This document shows positions 1-8,820 of a stretch of DNA of 64,000 bases, piece by piece. Each line of letters opens with the position of its first letter. The stretch's first letter is position 1. Under the pieces are notes generated by a model. It did not search any database, had not been told where the DNA came from, and was given only the letters and a program-made list of their open reading frames with translations. Both the position numbers and the translations under genes were made by a program. Location of the stretch: NCBI RefSeq assembly GCF_002797935.1, contig NZ_PGER01000001.1, forward strand, positions 2,542,001 through 2,606,000, in the 5' to 3' direction. Origin of the DNA: Flavobacterium sp. 1. Its GTDB lineage: Bacteria > Bacteroidota > Bacteroidia > Flavobacteriales > Flavobacteriaceae.

Positions 1-288
1 TTATTTTACTATTTAAAACCAAGTGAAAAAACATTCTCAGATACAATTTTTGAGAAAATATTTTGTTTTATGATTATTTCTGCCAAAAAAGAAAACACTA
101 ACGCCATTAATAGAAATTTCAACAACATAATTAATAAACAACGATTTAAACTTAAACAAAACATAAAAATCATTTTGGCACAGTTGCTAAAAACAACCGA
201 AACTATAGTTTTCAAAAAATGTTCTTTTCCATTTTTTAAAACATGCTAATCCAGAAAAGAGGGATTAAAAACATTAAAAGAAAAAAAC

Positions 289-714
289 ATGAACAATTCA
301 GACATCAAAATATTAATTGCTGAAGATGACATATTAATGATTAAAATTCTTGAATTCATCCTTAAAAAAGAAGGTTATCAAGTGGTCTCCTGTAAAGATG
401 GTTTGAGTGCTATCGAAAAAATACCTGTGCTCATACCCGACTTAGTTATTACTGATATTATGCTGCCATTTCGCTCTGGATTAGAAATAATAAGCTATTC
501 AAAAGAACATTTTGGAAGCATCCCAGTTATCGTAGTTTCATCATTAGGAGAAGAAGAAAGCACTGTTGTTGAAGCATTTAATCTTGGTGCAGATGATTTT
601 GTTTCTAAACCATTTAATCCGAATGAATTGTTGCTGAGAGTAAAGCGATTATTCGCCAAAACAAAGCATAGCATAAAACCAAATGAAATTTCTACTATAA
701 ATATTAGTGCCTAA
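289..714 (+). CDS. Stand-alone response regulator receiver protein
   Basis: A 141-residue protein made almost entirely of one CheY-like receiver domain. Visible landmarks are the acidic pocket E12-D13-D14, the phospho-acceptor D56 in the TDIMLP stretch, the hydroxyl position S84 after the fourth strand, and the invariant K107 followed by P108 (SKPF). There is no DNA-binding or enzymatic output domain, only a short polar tail. By family knowledge it should be phosphorylated by a sensor kinase and act by protein contact or as a phosphate shuttle. No kinase gene lies in the window, so the partner is unknown. It stands alone and is closed by its own terminator. The receiver assignment is firm; the pathway is not known. 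Confidence 0.9.
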   Translation: MNNSDIKILIAEDDILMIKILEFILKKEGYQVVSCKDGLSAIEKIPVLIPDLVITDIMLPFRSGLEIISYSKEHFGSIPVIVVSSLGEEESTVVEAFNLGADDFVSKPFNPNELLLRVKRLFAKTKHSIKPNEISTINISA

Positions 715-742
715 AAAAAACTAATTTCATAAAAATCATCAG

Positions 743-786
743 CCTCTATACGCTATCTCAAAATAGTAGCATAGAGGTTTTTTTTA
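743..786 (+). terminator. Rho-independent terminator after the receiver gene
   Basis: CCTCTAT (743-749) pairs with ATAGAGG (771-777), an inner GCTA/TAGC extends the stem, and a run of T follows. It lies about 30 bases after the stop codon. Confidence 0.8.
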
Positions 787-846
787 TCTCAATTTCGAAA
801 TAAAGTCAAAGTTTGCATGACTTTCTAACCTTAGTTTCAAAAAACC

Positions 847-854
847 TATCTTTG
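847..854 (+). promoter_or_regulatory. Bacteroidota -7 box TATCTTTG
   Basis: Exact match to TAnnTTTG 17 bases before the helicase ATG at 872. No clear -33 TTTG lies at standard spacing, so the call rests on the -7 box and its position. Confidence 0.55.
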
Positions 855-871
855 CACAAAATTTACATACA

Positions 872-2221
872 ATGAGCACTTTCGAACAATTCAATCTCCC
901 TAAATCAGTACAAAAAGCAATTGATGATTTAGGCTTTACGACCCCGACTCCTATTCAGGAAAAGACTTTTTCTGTGATAATGTCTGGTCGTGATATGATG
1001 GGAATTGCACAAACGGGTACGGGTAAAACATTTGCCTATTTACTGCCTTTATTAAAATTATACAAATTCACTCCTGGTCATACTCCAAAAATTGTAATCC
1101 TTGTGCCGACACGCGAGCTGGTTGTCCAGGTTGTGGAAGAGGTTGAAAAACTGACTAAATATATGTCGGTCCGAACCATAGGGATTTTTGGCGGTGTCAA
1201 CATCAATACACAAAAAACGACTGTTTATCAGGGTTGCGATATCTTGGTGGGAACTCCTGGAAGAATTATGGATTTAACGCTGGATAATGTAATCCGCTTT
1301 GAAGAAATGCAAAAACTGGTTATTGACGAGTTTGACGAAATGCTGAATTTAGGTTTTCGCACGCAGTTAACTTCAATCTTGGCTATGATGCCAAAAAAGC
1401 GCCAAAACATATTGTTCTCGGCAACAATGACCGATGAAGTTGATGCGATTTTGAATGATTATTTTGATTATCCGGAAGAAATTACGCTTTCAGCATCTGG
1501 AACTCCTCTTGAAAACATTACCCAAATTACCTATCAGATTCCTAATTTCAATACCAAAATCAATCTTTTAAAACATTTATTGGAAACCAATGAAGACATG
1601 AGCCGCGTATTGGTTTTTGTGAACAACAAAAAGATTTCCGACATGGTTCACCAACGCATTGAGGAAGATTTTGAAGGTCAGTTTGGTGTTATCCACTCCA
1701 ATAAATCACAGAATTACCGTTTGAGTACGATGGCTGAATTTCAGGAAGGAAATCTCCGCGGATTAATTACCACCGACATTATGGCGAGAGGTTTGGATAT
1801 TTCGAATATCACGCACGTCGTCAACTTTGAAATGCCGGAATTACCAGAATTATATATGCACCGTATTGGTAGAACAGGCCGTGCAGATGCAACCGGTACA
1901 GCCATAAGTCTAATTACTCCTCGTGAAGAAGAATCAAAAATTGCCATTGAAATTTTGATGGATACCGAATTACCTATTGAATCTTTCCCTGAAGAAGTTG
2001 AAGTTTCGGCTAAATTAATCGAACCTGAGAAAGACAGACAGCCCATTAAGTTTTTGATGAAAAAACAAAAACTGGAAGGTGATGGGGCTTTTCACGAAAA
2101 AAGCAAAAAGAATAAAAAAGTCAATTTAGGTGGTCCTGGTGTTACCAAGAAAAAAACACATGGCTCAGTAAATAGAAATATGCTGAAAAACCAAGCTAAA
2201 AAGAGGAAAGATAAGAAATAG
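872..2221 (+). CDS. DEAD-box family ATP-dependent RNA helicase (motif II DEFD)
   Basis: A 449-residue SF2 helicase. Motifs in order: Q motif near residues 7-30, motif I AQTGTGKT (46-53), PTREL (79-83), TPGR (128-131), motif II at 152-155, SAT (183-185), RGLDI and HRIGRTGR in the second RecA domain. Motif II reads DEFD, not DEAD; the catalytic Asp and Glu remain and the Ala is replaced by Phe. The Lys-rich tail (about 390-449) probably binds RNA. The protein should unwind short RNA duplexes in ribosome assembly or mRNA turnover; the exact substrate cannot be read from the sequence. A -7 box precedes the ATG and a bidirectional terminator follows. Confidence 0.92.
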   Translation: MSTFEQFNLPKSVQKAIDDLGFTTPTPIQEKTFSVIMSGRDMMGIAQTGTGKTFAYLLPLLKLYKFTPGHTPKIVILVPTRELVVQVVEEVEKLTKYMSVRTIGIFGGVNINTQKTTVYQGCDILVGTPGRIMDLTLDNVIRFEEMQKLVIDEFDEMLNLGFRTQLTSILAMMPKKRQNILFSATMTDEVDAILNDYFDYPEEITLSASGTPLENITQITYQIPNFNTKINLLKHLLETNEDMSRVLVFVNNKKISDMVHQRIEEDFEGQFGVIHSNKSQNYRLSTMAEFQEGNLRGLITTDIMARGLDISNITHVVNFEMPELPELYMHRIGRTGRADATGTAISLITPREEESKIAIEILMDTELPIESFPEEVEVSAKLIEPEKDRQPIKFLMKKQKLEGDGAFHEKSKKNKKVNLGGPGVTKKKTHGSVNRNMLKNQAKKRKDKK

Positions 2222-2243
2222 AATTTCTGTTTTTCTTTAAAAA

Positions 2244-2281
2244 AATAACCCGTGATCGATCGAATCACGGGTTATTTTTTT
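2244..2281. terminator. Bidirectional terminator between convergent genes
   Basis: AATAACCCGTGAT pairs with ATCACGGGTTATT around a CGATCGA loop, with A-rich and T-rich flanks. It separates the helicase gene from the convergent lactonase gene. Confidence 0.85.
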
Positions 2282-2301
2282 AAAGAAAATGTATTATCCT
2301 T

Positions 2302-3438
2302 TTATTTCCTTTTTTTAACGTCAGTCACAGTCTCACCAAAAATCAAACAGACAGGAGAACACAAATCAAAACTTTTTCCTGAATCTGTTAATGTTCCTTT
2401 GCTTTCGTTAATCTTAAAAATTACAATATTGTTAGTATATTGATGTCCAACCAAAAGAAATTTTCCTGTAGGGTCAATTACAAAACTCCTTGGCCCTTTG
2501 CCTAATGTACCGGTTTGCCCTTTCAATTGCAATTTTCCTTTCTTTAAAATCTTAAAAACTGAAATATTGTTTGCTTCTCCTCTATTGGATGCATATAAAA
2601 ACTTTCCATTTGGAGAAATTTCAATAGCTGCAGAGCTAAATGCACCCTTAAAATCTTTTGCCAAAACTGTCGTTTCAAAAACTTTTGCAAGCTTTCCGTC
2701 CTTATAGCTGAAAGAAGTTATTGAACCATCTAATTCTTGCAATAGATATACATATTTTCCGTTTTTACTAAACTTTAGATGCCTAGGACCACTTCCAGAA
2801 GTTACAGAAACACTATCTTTTAGCGTTAAAACATCGGTAGGAGCAGTGGCATTATAGTTATACACGTAAACTTTGTCAGTACCTAAATCATTGCTCAAGA
2901 CATATTTTTTATCTGGCGAAAAATAAACCATGTGTACATGTGCTTTTTCTTGCCGATCAGGATTTACTCCTTTCCCATAATGCTGCACTACTTGCTTAGC
3001 TTCGGTTAAGCTGCCATCTGCATTTTTTCCAAAAACAGCAATATTTCCTCCTGAATAATTAGCTACAATCACATTATTATCATCATTGATAAGATAACAG
3101 GGATCTGCACCTTTAGAGTCAACTTTATTTATAGAGCTTGGTTTTCCGCTTGCCGGATCAAAACTAAAAGAACTTACCGTACTATCATTTCCGTTTTCAT
3201 TAACTGCGTATAAAAACTTACCATCTTTAGAAAGCGATACATAACTAGGGCTGGAAATACTATCTGAACTTTTTTTCAATCGGATTTGAGCGTTTTTAGT
3301 ATTAAACTCATATACATAAATTCCCCTGCTGCTGCATGAATTAGTATAAGTCCCAACAATAAGATTTAGGATGTTTTTTTGAGCCTGCATTGAGACAACC
3401 GAAGAAATTAATAGAATAAATAAATAGATTTGTTTCAT
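2302..3438 (-). CDS. Secreted lactonase-family seven-bladed beta-propeller protein
   Basis: A 378-residue protein. The first 20 residues form a Sec signal peptide (MKQIYLFILLISSVVSMQAQ). Repeated units such as LSKDGKFLYAVNENG, FSKNGKYVYLLQELDG and ISPNGKFLYASNRGE mark blades of a YVTN-like propeller matching the lactonase family (PF10282), to which cytosolic 6-phosphogluconolactonase (Pgl) belongs. Because this copy is exported, I would not call it the pentose-phosphate enzyme; a periplasmic sugar-lactone hydrolase is more likely. It is a single gene, convergent with the helicase and 33 bases downstream of the BRO-N gene on the same strand. Fold assignment is good; substrate is inference. Confidence 0.8.
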   Translation of the reverse strand: MKQIYLFILLISSVVSMQAQKNILNLIVGTYTNSCSSRGIYVYEFNTKNAQIRLKKSSDSISSPSYVSLSKDGKFLYAVNENGNDSTVSSFSFDPASGKPSSINKVDSKGADPCYLINDDNNVIVANYSGGNIAVFGKNADGSLTEAKQVVQHYGKGVNPDRQEKAHVHMVYFSPDKKYVLSNDLGTDKVYVYNYNATAPTDVLTLKDSVSVTSGSGPRHLKFSKNGKYVYLLQELDGSITSFSYKDGKLAKVFETTVLAKDFKGAFSSAAIEISPNGKFLYASNRGEANNISVFKILKKGKLQLKGQTGTLGKGPRSFVIDPTGKFLLVGHQYTNNIVIFKINESKGTLTDSGKSFDLCSPVCLIFGETVTDVKKRK

Positions 3439-3470
3439 TTGCTGTTGAAATTGTTATTGAAATTGATTTT

Positions 3471-4292
3471 TTATTGATTGTCCAAAAGTTTTTTAGCAGA
3501 AATATCCGTTATAACTTTTTTTCCTGTTTTAGCTTCCAATTCTTTCAAAGCAACTTTAGCTACATTTCCACCTTGTTGTGCAACTTTCTGACTTTCTTGA
3601 AATGATTTTGGATTAACCGCTTGTGAAATATCTTTGGTAGAAGCTTCGGCAAGCATATTTAAAATTAATTCGGTATTTGTCATATTGTCCCGAAGATTTT
3701 CCTTTTTCAATCCTTTCAAAATTTTATATTCTTTAGTCGTTTTATCGGACCACGCTTTGGTTATAATATCGGTTAATATAGCAAATTGGCTTCCTTCTTT
3801 TAACCCTCGGCTTTTCCATTCATCAGTAAGTTCTTTTCGAATTTCAATACTTTTTAAGCGCTGATTAATCCAACTTTCTGAATAGCCTAATTGCAGATAA
3901 TGCTGTAATGCTCTGTCTATGCCTATTTCTGGATCCTGCATTTCATCAAGTCGTTCGCTCCCCACTTGAGCCAACCAAAGTTTGAAAGGTTCTGCTTTTG
4001 GAGAAGGGACAGATTGAATTAATCTAAATAATTGTTCAGTATCAGCAACATCTGTTTTATAATATTTACCATCAGATGAAACCATTTTCAGTTGGTTACA
4101 ATTTGTAACCAACTGACTTCCTTCTTTTTTTAGACGGTTTTTCAAAACTTTCCAATAATTATTCGGATTTGGGCTTTCGGATAATATCCCAATAACATCA
4201 ACAATAGAAAAATACCATTTCTCCACCTCTTCGTTCCATAAAGAACGAACTTGCTTTTGTTCAAATAATTGCAATGCGGTTTCTTTTGTCAT
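3471..4292 (-). CDS. BRO-N domain protein, DinD-like
   Basis: A 273-residue protein. Residues about 10-115 fit a BRO/antirepressor N-terminal domain (VRSLWNEEVEKWYFSIVDVIGIL, then LFRLIQSVPSPKAEPFKLWLAQVG). The C-terminal half has the features of DNA-damage-inducible protein D: ERLDEMQDPEIGIDRAL, LGYSESWINQRLKSIEIRKELTDEW and a late NPKSFQESQKVAQQGG segment. DinD of E. coli is SOS-induced and has been linked to RecA. BRO-N domains are common in phage antirepressors, so mobile-element origin is possible, although no phage genes adjoin it. I see no obvious LexA-type operator. Family is fairly sure; role is not. Confidence 0.8.
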   Translation of the reverse strand: MTKETALQLFEQKQVRSLWNEEVEKWYFSIVDVIGILSESPNPNNYWKVLKNRLKKEGSQLVTNCNQLKMVSSDGKYYKTDVADTEQLFRLIQSVPSPKAEPFKLWLAQVGSERLDEMQDPEIGIDRALQHYLQLGYSESWINQRLKSIEIRKELTDEWKSRGLKEGSQFAILTDIITKAWSDKTTKEYKILKGLKKENLRDNMTNTELILNMLAEASTKDISQAVNPKSFQESQKVAQQGGNVAKVALKELEAKTGKKVITDISAKKLLDNQ

Positions 4293-4352
4293 AATTACGT
4301 AATATTAATATTTTTAGTATTAAAAACATGACTTTTTAAAGAATATTATTTA

Positions 4353-5009
4353 TTACTCACTCTTTTTCCCTTCCACAAACAAAGATGATGCATAAGCCGT
4401 AAAGGTTCCGAAAAGTCCTACTCCTGCTGTCATTAATATAACTGCAATAATTCTTCCTTCCGTTGTTACCGGGAATTTATCTCCATAACCAACAGTCGTT
4501 ATCGTAACATACGCCCACCACAAAGCATCTTCAGCCGTTTTTATATTTCCATCATTTGTATTTTCAACCTGTAAAATTGCTATTGATGAAAATATTATCA
4601 ACATTATAGCAAAAATTGAAACAGTTGTAAGTGCCCCTTTTGCCCTATTTTTAAAAATATGATTTAAAAGTAATCTTGAAGAACGGAAAGCTCTAACAAT
4701 TCTGAACAACCTAATTAATCTTAATAATCTTCCTGTTCTAAAAAAATTTATCATAGGAATACTCGAAATTAAATCAATCCAACCCCAACGCATAAATCTT
4801 AATTTATTATCTGCCTTAAAAAATCGAACTGTAAAATCAATAAAGAAGATTAAACAAATAGCATTATCGATAAACTTTAAAAGTTTGGAAGTTTCTGATG
4901 GCAGAACAAAAATTGTTTCTAATAATAAAGCACTTAAAACATAAATTGTAAGAACCATTATTACAATATTAAAGTATCCTAATTTATCACTATTTTCAGT
5001 TGTATTCAT
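4353..5009 (-). CDS. Voltage-gated-type potassium channel (six-TM ion transporter)
   Basis: A 218-residue membrane protein with the layout of a bacterial Kv channel. Hydrophobic helices S1-S3 lie at about 12-65, and an S4-like helix with regularly spaced arginines at 91-112 (RTGRLLRLIRLFRIVRAFR). S5 is near 128-147, then the pore loop with the selectivity filter TTVGYGD (171-177), and S6 at 187-210. There is no cyclic-nucleotide or RCK domain after S6. It should carry K+ across the inner membrane. It is a lone gene, divergent from the BatA-like gene at 5118. The sequence supports both selectivity and voltage-sensor assignments; physiology is inference. Confidence 0.9.
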   Translation of the reverse strand: MNTTENSDKLGYFNIVIMVLTIYVLSALLLETIFVLPSETSKLLKFIDNAICLIFFIDFTVRFFKADNKLRFMRWGWIDLISSIPMINFFRTGRLLRLIRLFRIVRAFRSSRLLLNHIFKNRAKGALTTVSIFAIMLIIFSSIAILQVENTNDGNIKTAEDALWWAYVTITTVGYGDKFPVTTEGRIIAVILMTAGVGLFGTFTAYASSLFVEGKKSE

Positions 5010-5092
5010 TAATTATTAAATTTATTCTTCAAATATAACCTAAATCCGAACAAAATCTGAAATCCGAATTCTGAAATCTTAATTCAAAATAC

Positions 5093-5100
5093 TATCTTTG
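5093..5100 (+). promoter_or_regulatory. Bacteroidota -7 box TATCTTTG
   Basis: Exact TAnnTTTG match ending 17 bases before the ATG at 5118, in the divergent gap to the channel gene. Confidence 0.55.
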
Positions 5101-5117
5101 ACAAACTCATTTTCAGA

Positions 5118-7046
5118 ATGCATTTTAAACAACCCGAAATTCTATACTTTCTTTTCCTGTTGATTGTTCCAATTTTGGTGCATTTATTCCAATTAAGACG
5201 TTTCAAAAAAGAATATTTTACCAATGTCCGATTTCTAAAAGCCCTTTCGATCCAAACCCGAAAAAGTTCTAAAATCAAAAAATGGTTACTTTTGGCATGC
5301 CGTCTTCTTTTATTGACATGTATAATTCTGGCTTTTACACAGCCTTTTTTCGAATCCAAAGACAGTAAAAACGTTAACAATGAAATGTATATTATTCTGG
5401 ACAATTCCTTTAGTATGCAGGCCAAAGGAAAAAAAGGGGAATTATTAAAACGGGCAATTCAAGAACTATTAGAAGAAACTCCTGAAAACGCTAACTTTTC
5501 ATTACTTACCAATACCGACAGTTACTGGGATACTGATATCAGAACTATTCGGAATGAGCTGCAAAACCTGAAATACAGTGCAGTCCCCTTTCAATTAGAC
5601 AATATTTTAGCTAAAGTAAAAGCACATAAATCGGCATTCAAAAAAGATATTGTGGTAATTACTGATGCTGTGGGGCTAACTCCAAATCAATTAAAGAATA
5701 TTGAAACAGATGATATTCCGTATTTCATTATTCCAAAGGCAGAACAAAAAAACAATGTAGCAATAGACAGTGTTTTTATCCGTCAAACTCTTGATGATTT
5801 TTACGAATTAAGCATCAATACAACCAATTACAGTGAGGATTTCAAACCTGTTTCAATGGCTTTATACAATCAAAACAAACTGATTGCAAAAACCATCATT
5901 AATTTTAAAAATAAAAAAGAAACCATCAATTTCACTATTCCAAAACAAGCTTTTCACGGATATGTCTCCATTGAAGACAATGATTTAGGATATGATAATA
6001 AATTATTTTTTAGTATTTCAAAAATCAAAAAGAATAACATCATCAGTATTGGAACACCCGAAAAAAATAATTTCCTGAGCCGAATTTACACCAATGATGA
6101 ATTCAATTATAGTTCATTTACGTTAAATACTTTGGATTACAACAGTATCGAAAAGCAAGATGCTATTATTTTAAATGAATTGGACGAAATTCCTCAAGCA
6201 CTGCAAACCACTTTGAAAGCATTTGTCAAAAAAGGAGGAAACCTAATTGTAATTCCATCAGAAACAGCGTCAGTTTCTAGTTTAAATGCGTTATTAAATC
6301 AATTTGGCAGCACTCAATTCAAATCATTGGAATCGAATGAAAAGCTGATTACAAAAATTAATTTCAGTCATCCGTTATTTGCTGGTGTTTTCGAAAATAA
6401 AACCAATAACTTTCAATATCCAAAAATCAAAAAAGATTTTACTGTTTCCACCACGAATCCGGCCATTTTAATTTTTGATGATAAATCTCCGTTTTTAATA
6501 GGATTACAGAATACTGCTTCATCAGTTTATGTGTTTTCAGCTCCTTTAAACACGTTGAATTCAAATTTTCAGCAATCTCCATTGATTGTTCCTGTTTTTT
6601 ATAAAATGGCTTTAAGCAAGCTAAATAACGGAATTAATTCAAACATCATTGGAAATAACACCTCCTATCTCGTTTCTGTCAATTTGGCAAAAGATGAAAT
6701 CCTGACGGTAAAAAATCAAGATGAACAATTTATTCCAGTGCAGCAATTATTGAATAATAAAGTGCAGCTATTCTTTAATGATTATCCTGAAAAGGCAGGC
6801 AATTATACAATATATGATTCCAAAAAACCAATAGAAAATATCAGTTTTAATTATCCAAGAACCGAAAGTAATCTGGATCAAGTAAACGAAACTCTATTAT
6901 CCGATTATAAAACAAGTGATTCCATTTCAACCATTTTTGACACGCTGCAAAGCAACCGAAACGATAATCAAATTTGGAAATGGTTTATTATCTTTGCACT
7001 GCTTTTTCTGGCATTGGAAATGGCAATTATCAAATTTGTGAAATAA
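5118..7046 (+). CDS. BatA N-terminal domain protein with VWA-like domain
   Basis: A 642-residue membrane protein. The N-terminus (QPEILYFLFLLIVPILVHLF, then QLRRFKKEYFTNVRFLKAL) is the aerotolerance-regulator/BatA N-terminal domain. A second membrane helix follows near 57-77. A VWA-like segment then starts at about residue 92, with MYIILDNSFSM supplying a DxSxS metal-site pattern. A large periplasmic region and a C-terminal helix (about 624-640) complete it. Bat-type proteins were linked to stress tolerance in Bacteroides, but the molecular function is unresolved. No MoxR ATPase or other bat gene is adjacent. The next gene follows after 131 bases. Confidence 0.8.
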   Translation: MHFKQPEILYFLFLLIVPILVHLFQLRRFKKEYFTNVRFLKALSIQTRKSSKIKKWLLLACRLLLLTCIILAFTQPFFESKDSKNVNNEMYIILDNSFSMQAKGKKGELLKRAIQELLEETPENANFSLLTNTDSYWDTDIRTIRNELQNLKYSAVPFQLDNILAKVKAHKSAFKKDIVVITDAVGLTPNQLKNIETDDIPYFIIPKAEQKNNVAIDSVFIRQTLDDFYELSINTTNYSEDFKPVSMALYNQNKLIAKTIINFKNKKETINFTIPKQAFHGYVSIEDNDLGYDNKLFFSISKIKKNNIISIGTPEKNNFLSRIYTNDEFNYSSFTLNTLDYNSIEKQDAIILNELDEIPQALQTTLKAFVKKGGNLIVIPSETASVSSLNALLNQFGSTQFKSLESNEKLITKINFSHPLFAGVFENKTNNFQYPKIKKDFTVSTTNPAILIFDDKSPFLIGLQNTASSVYVFSAPLNTLNSNFQQSPLIVPVFYKMALSKLNNGINSNIIGNNTSYLVSVNLAKDEILTVKNQDEQFIPVQQLLNNKVQLFFNDYPEKAGNYTIYDSKKPIENISFNYPRTESNLDQVNETLLSDYKTSDSISTIFDTLQSNRNDNQIWKWFIIFALLFLALEMAIIKFVK

Positions 7047-7055
7047 TTTTTTTCA

Positions 7056-7108
7056 CCATTAAGACATTAAGAATATTAAGTTTTTCTTTATTAACTTATT
7101 CTTAATGG
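7056..7108. repeat. AT-rich palindrome built from the word TTAAG
   Basis: CCATTAAGA (7056-7064) pairs with TCTTAATGG (7100-7108). The interior repeats near-copies of ATTAAG. It may terminate the BatA-like transcript, but the base composition makes it weak. It resembles other word-iterating intergenic palindromes in this window. Confidence 0.5.
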
Positions 7109-7177
7109 TTCAAGAAAATTAAGTTTTAATTTTCTAAACATAAATTTTATTGTTTCAACTAAAGTAAATTATCTAAC

Positions 7178-8431
7178 ATGAAAATAATCATCCGAGACGC
7201 CAAAATTATCGATTCGAAAAGTCCCTTTAACAACCAGACTCTAGATCTTTTAATTGCAGATGGTTTTATAAAAAAGATAGGAACGGCACTTCCAAATACC
7301 GATAATACCGAAGAACTAAGGCTTGATAATCTTCATATTTCACAAGGATGGTTTGACAGCAGCGTTTCCCTTGGAGAACCTGGTTTTGAAGACAGGGAAA
7401 CAATTTCAAACGGACTGGATGTTGCTGCAAAAAGCGGTTTTACAGCCATCGTACTGCAACCCAACTCCTTTCCTGTTATAGACAATCAAGCACAAATCAA
7501 TTTTGTGAAAAATAAAGCCAACGGTTTTGCAGCACAGCTTTTTCCAATTGGAGCTTTAACCAAAGAAAGCGAAGGTAAAGACATGGCCGAATTGTATGAT
7601 ATGAAAAATGCTGGAGCAGTTGCCTTTGGAGATTATACAAAAAGCTTGGACAATGCCAATTTGCTAAAAATAGCTTTGCAATACGTACAGGATTTTGACG
7701 GATTAGTTGTCGCTTTTGCGCAAGATGACAAAATAAAAGGAAACGGCGTAGCTAATGAAGGCGTTGTTTCCACCCGATTGGGGCTAAAAGGTATTCCAGA
7801 CTTAGCCGAAGAATTACAAATTGCCAGAAACTTATTTTTATTGGAATACACCGGAGGTAAAATGCATATTCCAACCATTTCTTCAGCAAAATCTGTACAG
7901 TTAATTAAAGAAGCTAAAGCAAAAGGGCTAAACGTTACCTGCAGTGTAACCGTTCATCATTTGGTATTAACCGATGAAAAACTGGAAGAATTTGACACGC
8001 GTTTTAAAGTAACTCCGCCACTAAAAACTGAAAGCGACAGACTAGCATTGATTAATGGAGTTTTGGATGGAACTATCGATTTAATCACTTCCGATCACAA
8101 TCCAATTGACATTGAACACAAAAAAATGGAATTTGATTTGGCAAAAAACGGAACCATAGGTCTAGAAAGCGCTTTTGGAGCTTTAATGACAGTGCTTCCA
8201 TTAGAAACTATAATTGAAAAATTTACCGCAGGAAAAGTGATTTTTAGCATCCCAACCAACAGCATCAGCGAAGGCGAAATCGCCAATATCACTTTATTCA
8301 ACCCAGAAGGCTCTAGTATTTTCACAAAAGAAAACATACTTTCAAAATCCAAAAATTCAGCATTTTTAGGCACCTCTCTAAAAGGAAAGGCTTATGGAAT
8401 TCTGAACCAAGGAAAATTAATTTTAGGATAA
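7178..8431 (+). CDS. Dihydroorotase-like amidohydrolase lacking the HxH metal motif
   Basis: A 417-residue amidohydrolase-superfamily protein most similar to class I dihydroorotase. Recognisable segments are SLGEPGFEDRE (dihydroorotase LREPG-TxKE region), LQPNSFPVIDN (substrate loop) and ITSDHNPID with the late catalytic Asp. The first metal motif, DxHxH in active enzymes, reads D60-S-S-V-S64, so both metal-binding histidines are gone. The protein may be a non-catalytic dihydroorotase paralogue, as known for some PyrC-like partners of aspartate carbamoyltransferase, or have another activity. It is followed after 9 bases by a small membrane protein gene. No other pyrimidine gene is nearby. Confidence 0.85.
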   Translation: MKIIIRDAKIIDSKSPFNNQTLDLLIADGFIKKIGTALPNTDNTEELRLDNLHISQGWFDSSVSLGEPGFEDRETISNGLDVAAKSGFTAIVLQPNSFPVIDNQAQINFVKNKANGFAAQLFPIGALTKESEGKDMAELYDMKNAGAVAFGDYTKSLDNANLLKIALQYVQDFDGLVVAFAQDDKIKGNGVANEGVVSTRLGLKGIPDLAEELQIARNLFLLEYTGGKMHIPTISSAKSVQLIKEAKAKGLNVTCSVTVHHLVLTDEKLEEFDTRFKVTPPLKTESDRLALINGVLDGTIDLITSDHNPIDIEHKKMEFDLAKNGTIGLESAFGALMTVLPLETIIEKFTAGKVIFSIPTNSISEGEIANITLFNPEGSSIFTKENILSKSKNSAFLGTSLKGKAYGILNQGKLILG

Positions 8432-8440
8432 CAAATCAGT

Positions 8441-8767
8441 ATGAACAACAATATCGAAGCTGGAAAAACAGCAGCTATTACCAGTTATATTTTAGGCATT
8501 GGCGTATTTATAGCCATGTCAATGAATAGCGAAGACAAAAATGAATTTGCATCGTTTCATATTCGACAAGGACTAGGACTTACACTTACTTTTATTTCTT
8601 TGGGCTTAATCATTAATAACTTTGACAGCCTAATGATCTCTGCACCTATGTGGATTTTCATTTCTGTTTTGTGGACTTATGGCATATTCAGCGCTATTAA
8701 AGGCGAAACAAAACCGGTACCATTACTTGGAGAATACTTTCAGAAATGGCTTAAAAGCATCTCATAA
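8441..8767 (+). CDS. Small DUF4870/Tic20-like membrane protein
   Basis: A 108-residue protein with three hydrophobic helices (about 10-26, 48-62, 70-85). The segment FASFHIRQGLGLTLTF matches the polar FHARQGL-type motif between the first two helices of DUF4870-like proteins; Tic20-like import annotations are often transferred to this family without evidence. It sits 9 bases after the dihydroorotase-like gene, so the two are probably co-transcribed. Molecular function is unknown. Confidence 0.7.
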   Translation: MNNNIEAGKTAAITSYILGIGVFIAMSMNSEDKNEFASFHIRQGLGLTLTFISLGLIINNFDSLMISAPMWIFISVLWTYGIFSAIKGETKPVPLLGEYFQKWLKSIS

Positions 8768-8820
8768 AGTTCACATCTTAAAACTGAATACTAAATAAAC
8801 TGAATACTGAACACTAATTT

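Noticed and set aside
9..215. 68-codon minus-strand frame, hydrophobic product
   Set aside because: No start context, recognisable domain or partner; the region is very AT-rich and such frames arise by chance. Divergent promoter DNA of the receiver gene explains the stretch.
5084..5425. 113-codon minus-strand frame overlapping the BatA-like gene start
   Set aside because: Antisense shadow of a clear membrane-protein start; product is a basic random-like sequence.
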